A DNA stretch of 64,000 nt from Achatina immaculata (GCA_009760885.1 CM019719.1:34885584-34949583); one strand, 5' to 3'. Positions 34,101-45,644 are shown, counted from the first letter of the stretch. Program-made: numbers and translations. The notes: generated by a model from the sequence alone, not told the origin.

Positions 34101-37100
34101 GGCATTAATATGGACTTGTTGTTTATGCCATTCATCTTTTTGGGGCATTTATGTTGAACAGGATGGCAAGCTTTATGTAGTTGATTTGAAGAAGAACAAG
34201 TGCTGGACGAGGACCTTGACACGTCCTTTCCGTAGGGCCTGCATTCCATGTAGGTCCTAATGTTTTTTTTTTAATGTTCATGAATGAGAAAATTGTTGTT
34301 TCTTTCAAATTTAATTATAATATACTGCTATTTAAGAATTACGATGATCTATGATATGGTTTAGATAGATTAGTCTTTCTAAATGAAGCTGACACATGCA
34401 TCAAAATTTTTTACCAGTTTCACAGTATTTTTTAATTTGTCAAGTGTGTCAGTCACAATGGGAAAAAGAAAGAGGAAGACCAAAACGAAGATGGCTGCAA
34501 GAAGTCGTTGACGATCTGCAAATGGACGCAGCAGCAGCAGGAGGCCATCTTGCTCACAACAGAGAGGCCTGCAGGAGTGCTGTTTGGGAGGCAAAGTTCT
34601 GCAAGGGACATGCAAATGAATGAATGAATGAATGAATGAATGAATGTCAATCAATATGGTCTCAGTCAGAGTCTCAGGCTTGAGATCCAGTCTCTCTTAT
34701 CACCCGCCATTCATCAGATTTCTAGCTCATGCTATAGAGCATGTGCTCCATGCTGAGATCCATCTTTGAGTCCACTTATGGACTTGTCTGACGTGCAGAG
34801 AATGATAGTTCTTTAACTCTTTTTTTGTTTTTGTTTTTGTGCCTGTATACTGAAATCTGCATACCTCAGCAGCTGCATAGGCCTGTATGGTAACACCAGA
34901 AAGGAAGTGAGAATTAGAATTGCAAAAGCAACATATAACATTCAAAAGTTATAAGCACAAAAACCAAGCTAAGATTATTCAATGCAAATGTAATATCCAA
35001 CTTCATTTATGCATGCGAAAGTTGGAAAACAACTAAAGAAATAAACAACAAATTAGACTCTTTTGAAAAGAAATGCCTAAGGAAAATACTCGATTTTAAA
35101 GTGCAATGAATTCAAGAACAACACAGAGATAAGGCAGATGAGTGAACAACAACCTGTCTCATGGGTGATCAGAAAAAGGAGATGGATATATATCTGTCAC
35201 ATGATGAGAAAAAAAATAGAGAATCCCAAAACAAGCTATCGAGTAGAACACAACAGGCCAAAGAAAAAGAGGTTGACAGTGTGAAACTCTAAAGAGGACA
35301 TTGTTTAAGAGAGGTCAAATTAGTAGGCATAAAATCCCTTGATGAGGTTGAAAAATTCTCCGAAAACAGGCAAACTACCATGGGAGCCCTATGTGACGTT
35401 TTAATGGCATGGGAAGGATGTAGGATATAAGAAGATAACTGAAATTTTTTTTCTGACGTCCGAATGCGTCCATCTCTCCTCTTCTTGGTTAATTACAAGG
35501 GTCATACCGAAAGTCGTGAGCAAAAATGTTTTTAAAAATCAGAATTTATAGATGGAGAAAATGTATCACCTTAACTTGTATCCTTTTCTTCACTTTTCAA
35601 CATAATCTCCATTTCTCCGCACACATTTTTCTCTGCATGTTTGAAAATACCCTCCCGGTATAATTCTGTTCCAGCTGACCGACAGCACAGACGCACTGCT
35701 CTCTGAATGTTCTTTCCTGTGGGACCCAGCGGGCACAAACTTTTCTATGGCCTGGGGTTTCAATCATTTCCTGTACTGCATTGTCCTATTCCAAGATTTA
35801 CAGCGATTTCACATACTGTGACACATCTGTCTTCTTTAATGATGTCGTCAACCCTTTCCATGTTGCGTTCAGTAAGTTTGAGGGCGACTGATGTGAGGCA
35901 TATCTTGGATGCTCGTGTTTCCATCTTTGAAATGTTTCACCCACCTCCTAACACTGCTAGTACCCATACACACATCTCCATAAGCAAGTTGAAGTCTTTG
36001 GTGAATTTCTGCAGCAGAGATTTCCTCTTTAACGAGGAACTCAATAACACCACGTTGACGAAACGAAACTTCAGCACCCACCATTTTGTTTCTGCTCCAT
36101 GTTGTCACGTGACACATGATGGTGATGTCATGTGACCTCTACATGAAGTGCAAAGGATGCAGATAAGGTGATACATTTATATTTTCTCTATCTATAAATT
36201 CTGATTTTTAAAAAAGTTTTGCTCATGACTTTCAGTATGACCCTCGTATTATTATTTTGTTTCATTTACAAAGACACTTTGCATTATACTTTTTATTCAT
36301 TCGTTGCATTATCTTAATGAAAGAATATGATGTTCCTGTCAGTTGCTAATCATTAACATGGGGTGCTTTGAATGTTGAAATATTGCTTTATTTTAACATT
36401 GAGAACTCTTTTGTCCTTGATGAAGATTGTTTTCAGATCATGAAGATGGATCAGTGTAAAATCTGTGTAAAAATCAACCATGTCAATTGTGGTTTATGCT
36501 AATATATAATAGCATGATACTTAGATAATTGTGTTTAGAGGTGTATGTTGTAGTTCTACAAAAATCAGGGAGATCAGATGAGAAAGAAAAGGAGAAGATG
36601 CAATAAACAACCACCAGCAATAGTTCAGTATTTGTTTTCTACAGAGATAACAAGAAATATGAAACAACAATTAATTTTTTTTTTTTTAAAGAGAGAGAGA
36701 GAACAGTAAGAGAAATTATCATCCTTCTCTTGTGAAAATGTGCAGTGGTGTAGTGATTAACTCACCTGCCAATCCTGTAGTGGCACTCACCTGCCAATCA
36801 GAAAGTCCCTGGTTTGATTTCACACTTGGGCAGAATTTTTTAAAAGCAGCTGGCATTGGGGTTAACCCATCCTCCAAAGGAAATGACTGTCTGAGGTTTC
36901 CCCAGGAAAACAAAGGCAGCAAGGACAGGTGCTGGCATCTCTTTCTCAAATACTACAGTGGCCTAACACTTTGCATCCCTAGGTCATGCAAATGCCCATA
37001 GGACATGCTGCAGATTATGAGGGAAAAACTTCCTCCTGATTGTGTGAAAAAGAACACGTGCCCAGATGAAACATCTTTCTTAATGATTTTAAAATGTTAA

Positions 37101-40100
37101 GACAGGCACAGCACGAAAGAAAAGGTTTTTTTTTTTTTAAGTTTGTTATAAAGTATTAAGAGTGAGTAATGCATCTTTGTCACAGTATATAAAAAAAAAA
37201 GACTACATCAAGCCTGTAATGCTCCATTGAAGTGAATTATGGACAATGGACAGATCAGTGCAAAGATTACTAGAGGCAACAGATATGATTTCTTAGAAGA
37301 ACATTAACTCTTTCACTCCATGCTCTACCAGAATAAATTTTTATGAGAAATTTAGGTTGAAAGGAGCTGGAAGGAAGTTACTCTAACATTTTAAAATATG
37401 GCTTGGGTTGGATATGTGCTACTTTTCATTTTATTTGGACTTTACCTGAATATTGCTCTGAGCAGTGAATAGCATAGACAAACAAGATCTGCCAACTCTG
37501 CTAGTGTTGTTTTGGAATGAAAGAGTTAAGGTGACAAACAAGGGCTGTTTAATAAAGGCAAATAAAAGAATACAGTTAAATCCATAAGAAAGTGGCAGCC
37601 AATATTCATTGGATGTAATGAGGAAAAGAACACTTAAGAAATGTAACATGAAAGATAAATTGAAAGAGAGCCAGGGCAGAGGCAAGAGAGATCATGCAAT
37701 GGTATGATAGAGCACCGACTGAACTGATGGAAAATATCAAGGACTGGTATCTGTGGAGAAGCATGACTTCCGGTGTCTGCCATTAAGACGCTGGATGATG
37801 GTTAGAAGATTCTGCCTAATGTGTGTATATAGTATCAGGAAACCCAGTTGTTGTTGGGTCATGGGTAGAACTTTTCACTGGACTTAGTCTTATGTCTAGA
37901 TGCTAGTTTGTTCATCAGGACCTATTTGTTTATTTAAATACTGCTTTAATTTTTTTTTCTTCTATGCACATTTCTTATACTTACTGTATCCATTGCCTTG
38001 CATGTGAATAGTCTTAGAACTATAAAGATGGAAAAATGATTAAAAAGAAAACCTTACCTCTTCTGACACAGAATGAATAAAATGTATACAAATGATCTAC
38101 AGCACATGCTAGACCTGTTGGCAATTACTCCTTGGGTCTTAAAGATGGCTTCAACCTGACGGGCTACGAAATCCCAGGCAGGTTCGTCAGTGCTTTCATT
38201 TCTGTGGAGGAAATTGATGAAAACCAGTGCATCCCAGTGTCGGAGGCTGTCTTTGGGAGAGTTAGAAAGGGTAAGGAGACCATGCTTTCCTCCTTACATT
38301 CATTTCATAAAGACATTTAAAAGGACTAAATACCTCCTGAATTTTGCTAAAGAAGAAACTAATGAAAAGAACCACATTATTGTTGATTTTCATTTCATGA
38401 AGAAATGTAGTCTCTGCTGTCATTTTCCGGTGTTTCATAGTTATATTGTATGCAGACGAAAAAAAAAAAAGCAGGAAGAAAAAAGGTTATCCTTTCTTTA
38501 TTTTTCACCTTTTATTTTATGGCATATTTTCTTTTCTTCTTCCTGGTCCAACTTGAAAATCCATGCAGTTGTTCATATTCCTGTTGCTGGTGTTTTTCTG
38601 TTTTTTACCTGCTCTCAGGTAAAGGTCTTGCTGGCATAGGTAAACCATCTTATTCTTGCATGCAGTTTAATGGTAACCCAGAGGCAAATGTTACTAACCT
38701 GGATGTTTGATTTTTTAAAAGATGTTTAAATGTAAAAATGTTTTTTAAAAAAAATGTTTCGACATTCTCCTATCCCTCCAAATTCTGCCAGTATCTCAAG
38801 GTGGTAACGGGATAATACATTCTGCAGACTGCTGATATAATGACTAATATTTGATTCTGGAGTTTAATAGGTTCTGTCTGTCATAAATATTTATCATTTG
38901 ATTGTGGGAAAGAGTGTGCTTTATCTTGTGACTAGATTTACAGAAATGTAGTATTAAGGCTGCATGGATATGTCTTGAGTAATTATTATGTTCCTGTTTT
39001 CCTGTACATTTGTTTTGTAAAGTTTAGAATTTGGCTTGAAAATAATCAAAAATGAAATTGTGCTATTTAACTGTCAGTAGCTGATAAATTTTGAAAGTTC
39101 TGTAGATACATTGATGTATTTTCATAGTGTAATATTTTCATTTTAATTTTTGCTTAGTTTGACACCTAAAAATGGGGGCATTTGCCAGGCACTTTTTCAT
39201 TTTGTATAATTTTTGTTAATTTTGTTTGTTTGTTTGTTTGTTACAGTTGACTTTATTCAGACCATTGGGTTTATAAATATTACTCCTGGCATCAAGAATG
39301 AAACTGTGTTTGATGTTCCCAAACAGTGTGAAGCAGAAGAGGTGAGTATGTTCACTATTTTCCTTTCTGCACTTTCCAACAAGTTCAAGAATCAGAAGTT
39401 TGTAGACTTGAGTGCCATACATTTACTGGGATTTTTTTTTTTTTTTTTTAGCAAACCTCTTCTGCATTTGAGGTTGTTGGTCACATCAGATCCTGATCCC
39501 TTTTGACATGGCAAATCTCAGTCCTCTCCAGATCCTGATAGAAGCCACAAAGCTTTTGCCTCAAGTTTGTGTCATCTGGCCATGATGTCCCACAGCTCAG
39601 GTCTGCATGGTTTGGGCACTCTTGAAGGATATGTCTGGAGTCTGGACTCCACTGCCACATGGACGCTCGTCTGTGTGAAACATTTTGAGTTGATGTAGGT
39701 GGCTCAGCAGTCTGCGGTGGCCTGTACCTAGGCAGAAGAGGATGGTTTGCTGATGTCTTTGTAGTTGGTGCATTGTGTATGGTTCATTGTTGCATTTCAG
39801 TTGTTTCTTCTGTTCAGATCTGCACTGGTTACGAATTATGGTTTTCGCCTCTTGGTAGTTTACCGGATGATTGTTTGATCTTGACTGCTGCCGGCTTTAG
39901 AGTGTCGGTTATGTCATTGACAGCTATTCCACAGTGGAATGGTACCCATTGTAGGGCCACAGCTGTTGACAGTATAAGGTGCTTCTGTTGTGATTTCCTG
40001 TATGTTTTCCTGTGGGGTGTTTGTTTTTAGTGATTCTAAAAATGCCCCGCAGTCTGTGAAGAGGGCTATTTTGTGTGGTGGCTGCTGGTTCTCTGCACAA

Positions 40101-41439
40101 ACTTACAACCCATGGTTCTTATCATTTTTTCAACTATGAACCCTCATTCCAGCCTAAGAACAGCTGTGGAACCCTCTTTCTAGCCTAAGAACTGCTGTGG
40201 ACCCCACTTTCCAGCCTAAGAACAGCTGTGAACCCTCATTCCAGCCTAATAACAGCTGTGGACCCTCATTCCAGCCTAAGAACAGCTGTGGACCCTCTTT
40301 CCAGCCTAAGAACGGCTGTGAACCCTCTTTCCAGCCTAAGAACATTTGTGGGCCCTCTTTCCAGCCTAAGAACAGCTGTGGACCCTCTTTCTAGCCTAAG
40401 AACAGCTGTGGACCCCTCATTAAAAATAAAACAATAAATAGAAACTTTAATAAATAGGACTTTCATAATTGAGCTCAATCTGTTTTGCTAGTCTGTGGAC
40501 CCCCTTGGTATTCATGGATCCCAGGTTAGGAATCGCTGCTACAGATGTTTTCATAAAAATCAACCCCCATGTTTATGGAGCTATGGATGAGATCACTGCA
40601 GACAAATGCGTTATCAAACAACAAAATGGTGGGAAAGAAAAAGCTTTTTTAAGTTCTTTCTTCACCAGTTTAGTGTTTCAGCTTTCTTCACCAGTTTGTT
40701 TCAGTTATCTGAAACTGTAAACTGAATTGATGTGCAGCAGATTTGAAGTATAATTTATATTAACTGATGTGGCAAATTTGTCTTGGGAGAGAATGGTCCA
40801 AAATGTGAACAAGACAAAAGAAAGATGATACCTGATCCTTATCATAGACTTCTGCTATAGCCTAGTGAACAGCCCAGTACTAACTTGAAAACAGTTGAGG
40901 CAAATCATTTCCTGTTGCTTATATCAGACTGTATTGGTTATGCTGTTTCACAGACACAGTGGATGATACTAAAAGGATGAACTAACTTACTGCAAAATCA
41001 TCAGCTTGCCCTCCATGTAAATCAGCCAAAGTTTTCACTTTCTGAAAGGGCTGCTTCATTCAGTAGACATAAATAACTAGAGAGCTGCTGAAATTGAGAA
41101 CCGGTGGACCCTTCCTAATGAGTACAAAATTATTATTACTGTAGTAATATTGCAACAGAAGAACTGCTTCAAACACGGTATGGAAGCAGAAATATGATGT
41201 GGAATGTCAAGGAACTTGTGAGTTAAGGGAATATTTGGGAGAAAACCACTTCATTTATGTTTCAAAGGATTGAGTTTGTTTAAAATATCACTGCATTTAA
41301 AAGTTCCAAAAAGTGGAGAGTTTTTGTCTTTTTAAATTTTTATTTGTATCTTTACATTTTTTTTTTTTTCCAATTTCAGCTTGAGGACTTTGATTTGGCT
41401 GAACATCTTACCCGTGATGACTTTGTCATGGCCATTTAG
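30974..41439 (+). CDS. EPDR1: Ependymin-related protein (EPDR1-like), complete, 6 coding exons
   Basis: Coding exons are 30974-31105 (or to 31111), 31782-31895, 34162-34249, 38103-38270, 39247-39341 and 41380-41439. All introns are GT..AG and the phases fit; the product is about 218 aa. Residues 1-19 are a hydrophobic signal peptide ending ALSSA. Then comes CCTPDQWEG, a hallmark N-terminus of ependymin-related proteins, followed by VSYDAVNNRTSALLDY, the paired-cysteine stretch KNKCWTRTLTRPFRRACIP, NYSLGLKDGFNLTGYEIPG, a QCIPV segment and a short acidic tail ending DDFVMAI-stop. Five N-glycosylation sequons (NRT, NYS, NLT, NIT, NET) fit a secreted glycoprotein. Family members are extracellular, in some cases calcium- or lipid-binding, and are expanded in molluscs. 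Length matches the family (about 200-225 aa). Exon 1 has an upstream tandem duplicate (see 30769-31054). Family call is firm; the exact ligand is unknown. Confidence 0.9.
31782..31895 (+). CDS. EPDR1: EPDR-like exon 2
   Basis: Acceptor TTTCCTTTCAG, donor GTAAGT. 38 codons, phase 0 at both ends. Encodes EFLEVSYDAVNNRTSALLDY and then a basic/aromatic stretch ending TRYDGG. SYD and the following beta-strand pattern are typical of the family, and NRT is a sequon. Confidence 0.88.
32450..32890 (+). mobile_element. LINE family G 3' end (EPDR intron 2)
   Basis: [108 protein letters not shown], then the AAGGATATAAGATATAAGAT tail. Confidence 0.88.
33150..33275 (+). mobile_element. LINE RT palm fragment (EPDR intron 2)
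   Basis: EHQEQLATVFVDKEKAFDQL and NRNILWQVLEE match the F.D..KAFD..... palm motif of non-LTR RTs. Confidence 0.65.
34162..34249 (+). CDS. EPDR1: EPDR-like exon 3
   Basis: Acceptor TTGAACAG, donor GTAGGT. Encodes DGKLYVVDLKKNKCWTRTL and then TRPFRRACIP, carrying two of the conserved cysteines; ends in phase 1. Confidence 0.88.
34445..34648 (+). mobile_element. LINE family B tail with (AATG)n (EPDR intron 3)
   Basis: [51 protein letters not shown], then AATG x7. Confidence 0.85.
34855..35430 (+). mobile_element. LINE family G, decayed copy (EPDR intron 3)
   Basis: TKLRLFNANVISNFIYACES, LDSFEKKCLRKILDF, then frameshifted [16 protein letters not shown] and GALCDVL. The tail is degenerate. Confidence 0.8.
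35496..36246 (-). mobile_element. Mariner deletion derivative, 751 bp with about 78-bp TIRs
   Basis: TA duplications at 35494-35495 and 36247-36248. TIRs begin C(A/G)AGGGTCATAC(C/T)GAAAGT and extend about 78 bp. Minus-strand transposase N-terminus: VSFRQRGVIEFLVKEEISAA, EIHQRLQLAYGDVCMGTSSV, RRWVKHFKDGNTSIQDMPHI (mariner helix-turn-helix), then KVCARWVPQE. The catalytic half is deleted. Confidence 0.88.
36735..37075 (+). mobile_element. SINE family S1, second copy (EPDR intron 3)
   Basis: AGTGGTGTAGTGATTAACTC (A-box-like), CCCTGGTTTGATTTC (B-box-like), body with AAAACAAAGGCAGCAAGGAC and TACTACAGTGGCCTAACAC matching 10460-10540. Confidence 0.65.
37200..37303 (+). mobile_element. LINE family A piece, left of MITE
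   Basis: NYGQWTDQCKDY-like reading corresponds to the [16 protein letters not shown] region at 58.8 kb; continues at 37540. Confidence 0.5.
37308..37525. mobile_element. piggyBac-like MITE, 218 bp, TTAA flanks
   Basis: TTAA at 37304-37307 and 37526-37529. Terminal CTCTTTCACTCCA and TGGAATGAAAGAG are inverted. It interrupts a LINE A fragment. A homologous copy is at 48719-48930. Confidence 0.8.
37540..37810 (+). mobile_element. LINE family A tail, right of MITE
   Basis: VMRKRTLKKCNMKDKLKES, QGRGKREIMQWYDRAPTELM, ENIKDWYLWR parallels the GRPREMILD...ELMACMKDR end of the 59 kb copy. Confidence 0.65.
38103..38270 (+). CDS. EPDR1: EPDR-like exon 4
   Basis: Acceptor ATCTACAG, donor GTAAGG. Completes a serine codon from exon 3, then reads HARPVGNYSLGLKDGFNLTG, YEIPGRFVSAFISVEEIDEN and QCIPVSEAVFGRVRK. 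Two sequons and one cysteine. Phase 1 at the 3' end. Confidence 0.88.
39247..39341 (+). CDS. EPDR1: EPDR-like exon 5
   Basis: Acceptor TTTGTTACAG, donor GTGAGT. Reads VDFIQTIGFINITPGIKN, then ETVFDVPKQCEAEE. Contains the last cysteine and the NIT and NET sequons. Confidence 0.88.
39460..40110 (-). mobile_element. LINE family H, RNase H and tail (EPDR intron 5)
   Basis: Minus: VALQWVPFHCGIAVNDITDT (RNase H block) at about 39910-39970, then TILFCLGTGHRRLLSHLHQL, FHTDERPCGSGVQTPDISF. Stops present. Paralog at 20905-21215. Confidence 0.78.
40111..40545. mobile_element. hAT-like MITE carrying a minisatellite
   Basis: Left side CCCATGGTTCTTATC, right side CATGGATCCCAGGTTAGGAA / TCGCTGCT, resembling hAT ends. 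The interior is the 30-bp array. Confidence 0.5.
40139..40412 (+). repeat. 30-bp minisatellite, about 9 copies
   Basis: Unit CCCTC(A/T)TTCCAGCCTAAGAA + CAGCTGTGGA. 30 bp = 10 codons, hence spurious repetitive frames. Confidence 0.95.
41380..41439 (+). CDS. EPDR1: EPDR-like exon 6 (terminal)
   Basis: A T-rich tract and the CAATTTCAG acceptor are followed by LEDFDLAEHLTRDDFVMAI and TAG at 41437-41439. Gives a normal family C-terminus; the 3' UTR follows. Confidence 0.85.
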   Translation, partial: LEDFDLAEHLTRDDFVMAI

Positions 41440-42331
41440 ACCTTGAATAAGTTTCACTTTTGTCTTTCTGTATGAGAATAATACGCACTTTCTTTGTTTT
41501 TCATATTCTGCTAATTTTTACCATTCACCATATTTGGCTCAAAATAATTAAGCAATGATCACATCTGTTTTTTTTTGGGGGGGGGGGGGGGGGGTTTAAG
41601 CATAAATTTGTCTTTTTTTAAATTTTAAAATGTGATCACATTTCTAGTTTCAAGATTATCGCTTTATTTCTGATGTTTCTAATAAGCAGAAAAATTGTAT
41701 TTCTTTCTTCTTTTTTTTTTTAAAATCTAATTTTTGTTGTTGATATAAAGGCATTCATGCTGTGATTTACTGCAAATTCAAATAATTTTGTGCCTCTCAG
41801 TATTGTCCTTTGATTTGTCAGGAATTTAATTTTGTTCACGGCCGAACTGTTTTAGTTACTTGGGATTAGAGACCTGCAAGTGTGCAAGCATGTTATAATA
41901 TACTGTTGTTGTTTCTTCCTTGGATTTTGCCATTTTTTTTTTTTTTTTAATGACATATGTTCAGGGTAAAGTTGAGAATGTTCATTATACTTTATGGTCA
42001 CAGGAGGTGTTACAGCAAGGAGTAAAAAATGAAGGAAGCTGTTTTCCTTTAATGATATTTTCCTCCCTCAGAATGATTGACAAAATGTGAAGTAAGAGGA
42101 ATTGTAATATATGAAGAACTGTAATATATGATGATAATGAATCATAAAGTGAAGTGAAAACATTGGTCTAAAGGGAAAAAATAAATTTACTATCACCTGC
42201 CTGTATAAAGGACAGAAGCACTGTTGAAGACATCATCTAAGTCGGACTTGGATAGAAACACGTTCGAGACATTTAGAAACTACCTTTTCAACTGACTCAA
42301 AAGCACTGATTATAGTAATGGATATTGATTT

Positions 42332-42364
<33 letters not shown>

Positions 42365-43215
42365 GTAATCATTTTAGCAGTATTTAAGAGGAAATGCCTC
42401 AAGAGCAAGTGATATGAGGCATGGACAGACTGGATTTTGCAGCATAAACAGAGTTAATCTGGCTGATCTTGCTTGCACACATTGGTAGGATCAAACATGA
42501 AACTCGACAAACTATATATCTCATTCTCCTAGCCTCCGCTTTCTTCGGTACAGTCTTCAGAGATGAAAGGACACATAACATATGAGTGATGCACAAGAGA
42601 AAGATTAATGAAATTATTACTTTGAATGATGATGTATTGCATGAAAATGTTCACATCCACACTGAACATTTGCTGCTTATGGCTTATACCTTTTTTTTAG
42701 ATTTAATATGAGTAAATGTCATTGGTTCTTGTAAGTAAAGATACTTTTATTATTGACATCTGTCTTCTGTTTGTCCGAAACGAGAGACGTTTCTTTTTTT
42801 TTTTTTTTGTAAATCACCTGAGGAAGGTGGGGGCATTTCACATTTGCTATTTTAGATATCTTTATATTTTTGTAACAAACTCAGAATCAGCAGTTTTGCT
42901 GATGTTAACTGCAGAATAATGTCCAGTCATTTATATTTAAGAATCTCTGTTACAAAATATGTAGCTGCCATTGTTAAGATTATCAGTCTCATTGTGTAAT
43001 TTCGTAGGTGTCCTGTCTGAATTCAGTGAAACTAAAGTCCCAAGTTCTTTCTCTACGTTATGTTTGATCTGTAAAATTACTGTTTTCAGTTTTGGATTTT
43101 TTACAAAGTACCTTGTTACGCTTTCATCACAAAAATATTTCTGAATCTGTTTTTAAAAAAAAGATCTGTGAAATTATTACAAAAAATAAAAATAAAGAGA
43201 TTCTTTCAACATTAT
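41440..43215 (+). other. EPDR-like 3' UTR with probable poly(A) signal
   Basis: After the stop there is about 1.7 kb of T-rich sequence with no repeat-protein homology that I can see. Two long G runs lie at about 41576-41594 and 42342-42362, which are prone to sequencing error. Overlapping AATAAA motifs at about 43185-43196 are followed within 20-50 bp by T/GT-rich sequence, the arrangement expected at a cleavage site. The long UTR is inference. Confidence 0.5.
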
Positions 43216-43219
43216 GACT

Positions 43220-44860
43220 TTGTCTTCATTTCTCATATGTTTTTTTTTGTGTGTATGTGTAATATGCAACAAATGTCAAACAGGCAATCCATATTATATT
43301 TTTGTTGACTGTTTGCATGCTCTATTTAAAATAGTATTCCGTTCTGTATGATTTACTGAATACTAACCTGCCAATATGGCACTAGAAAAGATATATCTAT
43401 TGTGTTTAAAGGTCCAGGAGGACTACTATGAATAAAAGTTAGTTACTCTCTCTCAGGATCAGGTTAAACAGATTGGTTTGAGAGATTATGATTTGTGTTC
43501 TGTGATACACTCGGAGAACAATACACCCAGGCACGCTTCTTCTTCCACTGGACAACAGAACATCTGGACTCCATAATTCAAGCTTACAACACAACAGTAA
43601 CTCAAACGTAGGAACAGTCAAGAGTGTTGTTCAAATTCAATAGACAACAAATTTATTGATGTGGATGATGGATATGATGATTGTAGGAAAAACTGCGATC
43701 ACACAATGACAAAAAGTGAAACAAGAAAAACTTCCCGGGCACGCAGTCCATGCCATAAGAAAGAAACATTCTACCAGCAAGCAGTTACAACAAAAAACCG
43801 CAGTACTTACTCATGTCTGGAATGAATAACAACTTCCAGAATAGTAAAATACAAACAGAAAGCTCTGGTCCTAGCAAGGACACTACAACATAATTCCTAT
43901 CATACTATTACAAAGAAAACTTTGTCTTAAAAAGAACAACACAAGCATTACTACACTCAACTAGGACATGACTGAATTCACTACAAAACTATTACTGACT
44001 TGCCTCTCTCACACGCTCCGAGTTCTTTTGTATAACCTCATTTAGTGACATGAAATCGTCCAGAGATCGAAATCAGCGAGGAGCAGTGTCGAAGCAGCTG
44101 GTAGGCTGAACGGGCTTAAGGGTCCAGATGAGCAGATGCCCAGCGTGTAGTACAGTCTCATGCCGTATATCTACATCGCGGAAGGAGCACTGCACGTGCA
44201 TAATGTTTCGTGTAAAAGTCGTTTATAATTATTATTGTTACGCTAGAACGTTATGTTGTGCTATCTAAAAGACAGCGGCGTATCAGTTGTGTTTGGTCTG
44301 TGTAACACATAGTCATATAATAAATAATATTACACATCACAACTAAAGGGGAATCAGGTCATGTATCAAGAGATGGAGAAATTGAAGTATCTGTCAATGA
44401 TGATGATGATCAGCAGTAAGTAATTCTAGTAACTGCGCGGCACTTTTTGTGGTACTAGACGGTGTTTTCCCGATTGAAATGTACTTTGATAACTAACCGC
44501 AAAATGTACACGTCACGTGCGCGAACCGCTGGCAACACTGGCCGCAATATTCAAAGGACTTAGAAAAGTTCTGGTTGGTAGAGATGTCAAGAAGGTGACA
44601 TCGATCTCGCAGACATATGAATATTTAGACTTTCTGGTAAGGCTGTAGGGGGTTTAGAAGCATTGCTCCCCAGCAAATCCAACTACTTATTATTATTATT
44701 ATTGACTTTCAGTGGGAGACGTGCAACAAAAGTTGATATCGCCATTACTGTACGCCATGCAAACAGACTTCACGTCTTTCTACATAGTGTGTATGTGTGT
44801 GTCCATTAACATTTTATGGGTGAAAAGGCCTAGGCCCAATGTCCTAGTTGTGGTCGACAC
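43220..44860. other. Intergenic between the two genes; nothing firm
   Basis: 44240-44340 resembles 11035-11135. (TTA)n at 44690-44703. No domain recognised. Confidence 0.4.
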
Positions 44861-44864
44861 ATGA

Positions 44865-45190
44865 GAGAGTGATGTGGTCGGCATACAACATGATGATGAT
44901 TTCGACATATGACATAGTGATATTGTCGGTAGGTGACAGGGTGATGTGCTCAGTACACGACAGGATGATATGGTCGGCACACGACAGGGTGATGTGCTCA
45001 GTACACGACAGGATGATGTGGTCGGCACACGACAGGGTGATGTGCTCAGTACACGACAGGATGATATGGTCGGCACACGACAGGGTGATGTGCTCAGTAC
45101 ACGACAGGATGATGTGGTCCCCACACGACAGGGTGATGTGCTCAGTACACGACAGGATGATGTGGTCCCCACACGACAGGGTGATGTATC
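44865..45190 (+). repeat. 24-bp repeats organised as 48-bp higher-order units
   Basis: Alternating TGATGTGCTCAGTACACGAC+AGGA and TGAT(A/G)TGGTCGGCACACGAC+AGGG. The last two dimers replace GGCACACG with CCCACACG. About 13 monomers, the first four diverged. Confidence 0.95.
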
Positions 45191-45274
45191 CAGGCACTAT
45201 GTCTGTTCAGTCTTAAAAACAAAAAGCTTCAACTGTATACGCATATAGTTATAATGACAAGATCTTTTTTGATT

Positions 45275-45454
45275 ATTGGTCCGAATGACTGACATCTCGC
45301 TACCAAAAGGAGCACTAAGATGGACACCACGGGGGAACAGAAGTAAGGGTAGACCTAAGGAGGCATGGACAAGAACAACAGAGAGGATGTTGAGCAATAG
45401 AGGGTTCACCTAGGCAAGAGCGGAAAAAAAGGCAAAGGATAGGCATTAAGTTTC

Positions 45455-45491
<37 letters not shown>

Positions 45492-45495
45492 TATA
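45275..45495 (+). mobile_element. LINE family D 3' end
   Basis: ACTGACATCTCGCTACCAAA, GGAGCACTAAGATGGACACC, GAGCAATAGAGGGTTCACCT, GA-rich tail 45456-45493. Confidence 0.75.
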
Positions 45496-45644
45496 CTGTT
45501 TTGGTGTTTGAGTTGCAGCGTGCACTTGTCTTGTATGGCGAAGATCTACGGTTCTATCTTGACTTGGGATGGTTACTTGGCTTTTTCTGGACCTGTGGAA
45601 GAAGTGGCTGGTCAATGGTAATTATCTCACCATCCTCCAAAGCA

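Noticed and set aside
35707..36135. 142-residue + strand frame
   Set aside because: Antisense shadow of the mariner transposase remnant.
44848..45248. Several 100-130-residue repetitive frames
   Set aside because: All arise from the 24/48-bp minisatellite.
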